Shown one piece after another: positions 60,107 to 64,000 of a stretch of 64,000 nt of DNA; position 1 is the first letter of the stretch, and the number at the start of each line of letters is the position of its first letter. The position numbers and the translations under genes are program-made. The notes under the pieces are model-generated. The model searched no databases and had not been told where the DNA came from. It was given only the letters and a program-made list of their open reading frames with translations. The stretch comes from Pseudonocardia acidicola (GTDB taxonomy: Bacteria; Actinomycetota; Actinomycetes; Mycobacteriales; Pseudonocardiaceae). The DNA is taken from the NCBI RefSeq assembly GCF_012911935.1, contig NZ_JAAXLA010000003.1, positions 143,481-207,480 of the forward strand, given 5' to 3'.

Positions 60107-60634
60107 TTACGACACCGACCGCCGGCCGCCGGCGATCGCCGCTGCGGGCCACTGGGCGCCCGGCCGCTGATCGCCTCCTGCCGCCCGCCACCGCACGGCG
60201 TCGGTGACGGCTCCGATGATCACGTCCGCGTCCGGCACCCGGTAACCGGTGAGCGCAGGCGCGACCCGCCAGTGCACCCATCCGTCCGGCCGTTCCGTCG
60301 GCGGCGCGAGCACGCCGATGCCGTCCGTGTGCAGCACGACGTCGGCGTGCAGGCTCAGTTCGGGGGGCAGGCCGTAGCCGGGGCTCATCGGGAACCACCA
60401 CGTGCCCTGCGGGGTGGCCGCGACCGGTACGACCAGCCCCCGGTCACGGAGCTGGGCACACGCGTGGCGCCCGAGCTCCGCCGGTACCTCGACGACGTCC
60501 AGGACGGTGCCGGTGTCCAGCAGCACGTCGGCGCCCGGTCCGGCGACCAGCGGCCACCCGTGATCGACGTATTCACGCGCGGCCGCCCTCAGCTCCGCGC
60601 CGTAGACGGCCCGGTAGCTGTCCCACCACGACAT
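60107..60634 (-). CDS. Short bifunctional primase/polymerase-like protein
   Basis: The 175-residue protein starts with ATG at 60634, with GGGAGG 7 bases upstream. Segments GWPLVAGPGADVLLDTGT, TPQGTWWFPMSPG and HTDGIGVLAPPTERPDGWVH resemble the N-terminal prim-pol domain of phage- and plasmid-like primases, although the conserved catalytic DxD pattern is not clear. Similar short proteins are annotated as primase/polymerase in many actinobacterial chromosomes, where the role is unknown. The tail (GGDQRPGAQW) is poorly conserved. No neighbours suggest a mobile element. Confidence 0.65.
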   Translation of the reverse strand: MSWWDSYRAVYGAELRAAAREYVDHGWPLVAGPGADVLLDTGTVLDVVEVPAELGRHACAQLRDRGLVVPVAATPQGTWWFPMSPGYGLPPELSLHADVVLHTDGIGVLAPPTERPDGWVHWRVAPALTGYRVPDADVIIGAVTDAVRWRAAGGDQRPGAQWPAAAIAGGRRSVS

Positions 60635-61094
60635 CGTCCGACCTCCCCTTAAACCTGTTCCGCGCACCCTCGCGCTGTGAACTTCAACACCGATCATGGG
60701 GGATCGGATACGCAGGCCGGAGCCGGTAGCGGCGACCGAACGTGACCACGAGACGAGCGGATCAACACTCCGGCGACCGACCGGAACCTCACGGTGATCG
60801 CCGGGCGACCGGTTCGCGGCCGAAGATCGGCGGCTACTCCATTCGGGGGGGACTGCCGGTCATCGGCGGCCCGGACGGTGAGCGGCGCCTGCCGCCGGGG
60901 GCCGCCACGGCGTGCCGGCCGGGCCGCGGCACGGCGGAAGGGCACGGTGGCCGCCCGCTGCAGGCCCCGGAGGTGTACGAGGGCTCTCGGCGGGTCGGGC
61001 GGGTGCGTCGGGGTGGCGTCGAGGGCGGATGCCGCGGCGGCCGGCCGCGGTGCGGGTGAGCGGCAGGCGGCGCGGACCGAACGACCCCGGATGC
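60635..61094. other. Gene-free interval
   Basis: No coding sequence with normal composition was recognised on either strand. The plus-strand frames here are Arg/Gly-rich and lack codon bias. Confidence 0.5.
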
Positions 61095-61133
61095 GCCGAT
61101 GCCGGCGACCCCGAGGGGATCGCCGGCATCGGC
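61095..61133 (-). terminator. Terminator hairpin of the cold-shock gene
   Basis: A 14-base-pair perfect stem (GCCGATGCCGGCGA and its complement) with an 11-base loop lies 34 bases beyond the csp stop. Confidence 0.78.
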
Positions 61134-61167
61134 CCGGTCGGTCAGGACCGGATGGCTTGAGGCCGTC

Positions 61168-61371
61168 TCAGATCGGGCGGACCGTGTCGGCCTGCGGGCC
61201 CTTGGCGCCCTGGCTGGCCTCGAAGGAGACGCGCTGGTTCTCCTCCAGGGTCCGGAACCCGTCGGACTGGATGGCCGAGTAGTGGACGAACACGTCCGGA
61301 CCGTTGTCGTCGGTGGCGATGAAGCCGAAGCCCTTCTCGGCGTTGAACCACTTGACGGTGCCCTGCGGCAT
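61168..61371 (-). CDS. csp: Cold-shock protein (CspA family)
   Basis: The 67-residue OB-fold protein has RNP1 [10 protein letters not shown] and RNP2 VFVHYSAI, with the usual opening [12 protein letters not shown]. It binds single-stranded RNA/DNA and acts as an RNA chaperone. ATG at 61371 has GGGAG 9 bases upstream; the longer frame is not used. It is divergent from the delta-9 desaturase gene, with 368 bases of shared upstream region. Length is typical (67 residues). Confidence 0.97.
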   Translation of the reverse strand: MPQGTVKWFNAEKGFGFIATDDNGPDVFVHYSAIQSDGFRTLEENQRVSFEASQGAKGPQADTVRPI

Positions 61372-61739
61372 AACTGTTTCTCCCACACGTGAAGCGGATC
61401 CGGCCGGCACGACGCCGACCGGAGGCTGCGCGGGATCACGAACGTAGGAGAGGAAAACCTTCGAACGTCAGTGAAGCCCACCGTAACTCTCCACGGACGC
61501 TTCACAACGATCGAGGAAGACACGACTGCAACCGGCCACAACCTATCACGCGACGAGCGGCGGGCAGGCCTCCCCGGAGAGCGGCCGCCGCCCTTCACTC
61601 GTTGCGGTATCGTTACCTTCCCGGTGACTGGCCTGGCGGCGATCCACGTCGCGAGCGACCCGAAGCCGTTACACGCCGCCGATCGTGCGCTGCAACGTCG
61701 TCGCGGCACCATGCCTTTCCCCTCGACCGAAGGTGCCGC

Positions 61740-62690
61740 ATGCCCTCGATCCTGCAGGAACGCCCCCCGCCCTCCGGCCGCGCCGCCGCGCCGATCACCG
61801 ACGGTCAACGCTCCACGACCGAACAGGCACTCGTCGTCGCCTTCATGGCGCTGCCGCTGCTCGCGCTCGCCGCGGCCGTGCCACTGGCCTGGGGGTGGGG
61901 CCTGACCTGGCTGGACATCGGGCTGGCCGCAGGCTTCTACGTGATCAGCGGACTGGGCGTGACCGTCGGCTTCCACCGCTACTTCACGCACGGCTCGTTC
62001 AAGGCCAACCGGCCGCTGCGCATCGCGCTGGCCGTGGCCGGAAGCCTGGCCCTGCAGGGTGGAGTGACCGACTGGGTGGCCGACCACCGGCGCCATCACG
62101 CCTACTCCGACAAGGAGGGCGATCCGCACTCGCCGTGGCTGTTCGGCTCCGGTCCGGTCGCTCTGGCCAGGGGCTTCTGGCATTCGCACATGGGCTGGCT
62201 GCTGGAGCGGGACAAGACCAACGCCCGCCGCTTCGCCCCCGACCTGCTCGCCGACCGGGACATCGTGCGGGTCAACAGCGCCTTCATCTGGCTGACGGTC
62301 GCAAGCCTCGGGCTCCCCGCGCTGATCGGCGGCCTCGCCACCTGGTCGTTCTGGGGAGCGCTGACCGCCCTGTTCTGGGCCGGCCTGGTCCGGGTGGCCC
62401 TGCTGCACCACGTCACCTGGTCGATCAACTCCATCTGCCACATGGTCGGCGACCGCCCCTTCGCCGCTCGGGACCGCTCGGCCAACGTGTGGTGGCTGGC
62501 GGTGCTGTCGTTCGGCGAGTCCTGGCACAACCTGCACCACGCGGACCCCACCTGCGCCCGGCACGGCGTCAAGCGCGGCCAGATCGACATCTCCGCCCGG
62601 GTCGTCTGGGCGTTCGAGAAGTTCGGCTGGGTGACCTCGGTGCGCTGGCCCACCCAGCGGCGCCTCGAGCGACTGACCAAGGACGCGTAG
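61740..62690 (+). CDS. Membrane fatty acyl (delta-9 type) desaturase
   Basis: The 316-residue protein has four membrane helices and the three His boxes of acyl-CoA desaturases: HRYFTH (~residue 80), HRRHHAY (~117) and SWHNLHHAD (~262). It inserts a cis double bond in a fatty acyl chain, using an oxygen-bridged di-iron site, and adjusts membrane fluidity. The ATG at 61740 is used; another upstream ATG at 61711 is out of frame. It is divergent from a cold-shock gene, which fits temperature response. A strong terminator follows. Confidence 0.94.
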   Translation: MPSILQERPPPSGRAAAPITDGQRSTTEQALVVAFMALPLLALAAAVPLAWGWGLTWLDIGLAAGFYVISGLGVTVGFHRYFTHGSFKANRPLRIALAVAGSLALQGGVTDWVADHRRHHAYSDKEGDPHSPWLFGSGPVALARGFWHSHMGWLLERDKTNARRFAPDLLADRDIVRVNSAFIWLTVASLGLPALIGGLATWSFWGALTALFWAGLVRVALLHHVTWSINSICHMVGDRPFAARDRSANVWWLAVLSFGESWHNLHHADPTCARHGVKRGQIDISARVVWAFEKFGWVTSVRWPTQRRLERLTKDA

Positions 62691-62709
62691 GACTCGACGC
62701 GTAGGACTC
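62682..62709 (+). repeat. Tandem duplication of 14 bases across the desaturase stop
   Basis: GACGCGTAGGACTC occurs twice in tandem; the stop codon TAG is in the first copy, and the second copy lies in the 3' untranslated region. This is a likely slippage duplication. Confidence 0.85.
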
Positions 62710-62717
62710 ACAGCCCG

Positions 62718-62764
62718 CGACGGCCGGGCACCGGGAGGATCCGCTCCCCGGTGCCCGGCCGTCG
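62718..62764 (+). terminator. Terminator hairpin of the desaturase gene
   Basis: Arms CGACGGCCGGGCACCGGG and their complement form an 18-base-pair stem with an 11-base loop, followed by TCGTTTCG. Confidence 0.85.
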
Positions 62765-63181
62765 TCGTTTCGCCGGGTCCTGAGGGGCCGCGGCGGCGCG
62801 AACGCCCGCCCTGCTGCGTGGACTGCTCGCCGGGGCGAGCGAGGACGTGATCACCATCGGTGCCCGGATCAGCCCCGATGATCACGGGCGGTCACGCTCG
62901 GGCCGACCGCAGGGGATCTGCGCAACTCGTACGCCGACGGGTGACCGTACCGCCGCTCGACGCCGATCCACCCCACGGCCGTTCGGCGCGTCAGGGTGAC
63001 CGGTCGCCGATGATCACTCTACTGCGGGACCACCAAATAGGGGTCGGGAAAGCGCGGCGTCGCCTTCCGTAGTCACCGGAGAGGCAGATTCTGGACTTTC
63101 GAAAAATGTGGTCTGGTGTCCGAAACAACCGCGACGCATGATTTCCGAGTCAGCTACCCAGCCCCGATACAGGAGGCTCTC
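62765..63181. other. Gene-free interval with promoter of the 63182 gene
   Basis: About 415 bases without a supported gene. A less GC-rich patch at about 63085-63115 (CTTTCGAAAAATGTGG) likely holds the promoter of the Pro-rich secreted protein. Confidence 0.5.
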
Positions 63182-63898
63182 GTGCCTACCCGAAAAGTGG
63201 CCTACTCGATTGTCGCATTGACAACGAGCGGGGCTGCGGCAGTCCTCGGTGCCGGCGTGGCTGCGGCCGACCCGGCGCCTACGGTTGCGGCCGTCGCGCC
63301 GGCCCAGGTCGCGCCGCCGCCCATTCCCCCGGTCCCGGCTGTTCCTGCGGTCCCGGCTGTTCCCGCGGTCCCGGCTGTCCCCGCGGTCCCGGCTGTCCCC
63401 GCCACCCCCCTCGGCAGCCTGCTGAACGGCGTCCTGGTCACCGTGCAGGGTCTGCTCCCGAGCTTGCTCGGCGGCCTGGTTCCGGTGCCGGCCGCGGTCC
63501 CCGTCGTGCCCGGGGTGCCCGCCGCCGTGCCGGCCGTCCCTGCGGTGCCCGCCCTGCCTGCTGACAACACCGTCAACGTCGACCAGGTCGAGCCGCCGGT
63601 CCCGGTGCCGCCGGTCCCCAGCACACCGAAGCTGCCGGCACCACCCGCCGTGCCGGGGGCTCCCGCGCTGCCGACGCCACCCGCCGTGCCCGGCGCTCCC
63701 GCACTGCCGACGCCTCCGCTGCCCAGCGTGCCGCCGGTCGCCGGCGCACTACCGCCCGCTCCGACCGAGCTGCCCGCCGTCCCGGGCGGGGTTCCGCCGG
63801 TGGCCGGCGAGGTGCCCCCGACCCCGAGCGCAGTGCCCCCGACTCCGAGCGCAGTGCCCCCGACTCCGGGGGCGGCACCGGCCGCCCCGGTCGGCTGA
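63182..63898 (+). CDS. Secreted Pro-rich repeat protein
   Basis: GTG at 63182 has AGGAGG 5 bases upstream. The 238-residue product opens with a signal peptide (PTRKVAYSIVALTTSGAAAV, cleavage near AAA-DPA). The mature part is dominated by Pro/Val/Ala: a run of VPA units, a hydrophobic stretch LLNGVLVTVQGLLPSLLGGL, then PAVPGAPALPTPP repeats and PPTPSAV units. Pro-rich repeats suggest an extended wall-linked or surface protein, as with mycobacterial Pro-rich antigens. No catalytic domain was seen. It resembles the gene at 22319-23128 only in general style. Confidence 0.7.
   Translation: MPTRKVAYSIVALTTSGAAAVLGAGVAAADPAPTVAAVAPAQVAPPPIPPVPAVPAVPAVPAVPAVPAVPAVPATPLGSLLNGVLVTVQGLLPSLLGGLVPVPAAVPVVPGVPAAVPAVPAVPALPADNTVNVDQVEPPVPVPPVPSTPKLPAPPAVPGAPALPTPPAVPGAPALPTPPLPSVPPVAGALPPAPTELPAVPGGVPPVAGEVPPTPSAVPPTPSAVPPTPGAAPAAPVG
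63332..63403 (+). repeat. Four tandem 18-base repeats coding VPAVPA
   Basis: The unit GTCCCGGCTGTTCCTGCG and three near-identical copies lie in tandem, in frame. High DNA identity suggests recent slippage. Confidence 0.88.
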
Positions 63899-64000
63899 GC
63901 CCTACCAGGAAATTCACCGAGAATCCTTTCAAAGCATCCCGGATCGAAGGGTGATCAGCAGATCCCAACAATTTTAGGGATCCTGGACCGGGGTGGCCGG

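Overview
The window is high-GC DNA (about 70 % or more by eye) with a strong bias for G or C at third codon positions, many GTG starts and AGGAGG-type ribosome binding sites. Gene content points to an actinobacterium of the Pseudonocardiales/Mycobacteriales type: DtxR/IdeR-type iron boxes, an XRE regulator-HbhA-DUF2516 cluster as in mycobacteria, an NDMA-type alcohol dehydrogenase, and many acyl-CoA and LuxR-type genes. Pseudonocardia or a close relative is my best guess; that is inference from gene content. No rRNA, tRNA, CRISPR array, phage or intact insertion sequence was recognised.

Positions 1-21053 hold a hydroxamate siderophore locus. Two half-size ABC transporters (the first cut by the window edge) and a siderophore-binding lipoprotein run rightward. 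A catalase lies in between on the minus strand. A leftward operon encodes ornithine N-hydroxylase, an MbtH protein and a 4613-residue tetramodular NRPS ordered A-MT-T-C-A-T-C-A-T-C-A-T-C. Binding-pocket residues read by eye give Ser for module 2 and N5-hydroxyornithine for module 3; modules 1 and 4 resemble each other and probably take a modified ornithine. Iron boxes precede the lipoprotein gene and the hydroxylase gene.

Positions 21184-23128 carry two secreted repeat proteins with nearly the same signal peptide, one with amyloid-like Gln/Asn repeats and one with a nine-residue Pro-rich repeat. Positions 23533-30588 form a leftward set of TetR, acyl-CoA dehydrogenase, SDR dehydrogenase, thiolase, MarR and an MFS transporter with three C-terminal beta-sandwich domains, preceded by a perfect CRP-type palindrome.

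Positions 30636-43260 are a mixture of accessory metabolic genes (two zinc alcohol dehydrogenases, methyltransferases, NUDIX, cupin, a large acyl-CoA dehydrogenase, LuxR regulators) with small or decayed genes and two gene-poor gaps. Positions 43261-50598 hold a surface lipoprotein, an LCP-family cell-wall ligase, an MFS/LysR divergent pair, purU, a PPOX flavoenzyme and an FAD oxidase pseudogene with an internal deletion.

Positions 50671-63898 look more like conserved core: lon with a ClgR-type operator, a YbaK/DUF2516/HbhA/XRE cluster, a pair of fluoride channels, an ABC-2 transporter, DUF445, a prim-pol-like protein, a cold-shock protein divergent from a delta-9 desaturase, and a third secreted Pro-rich repeat protein. 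Strong inverted-repeat terminators separate many of these units.
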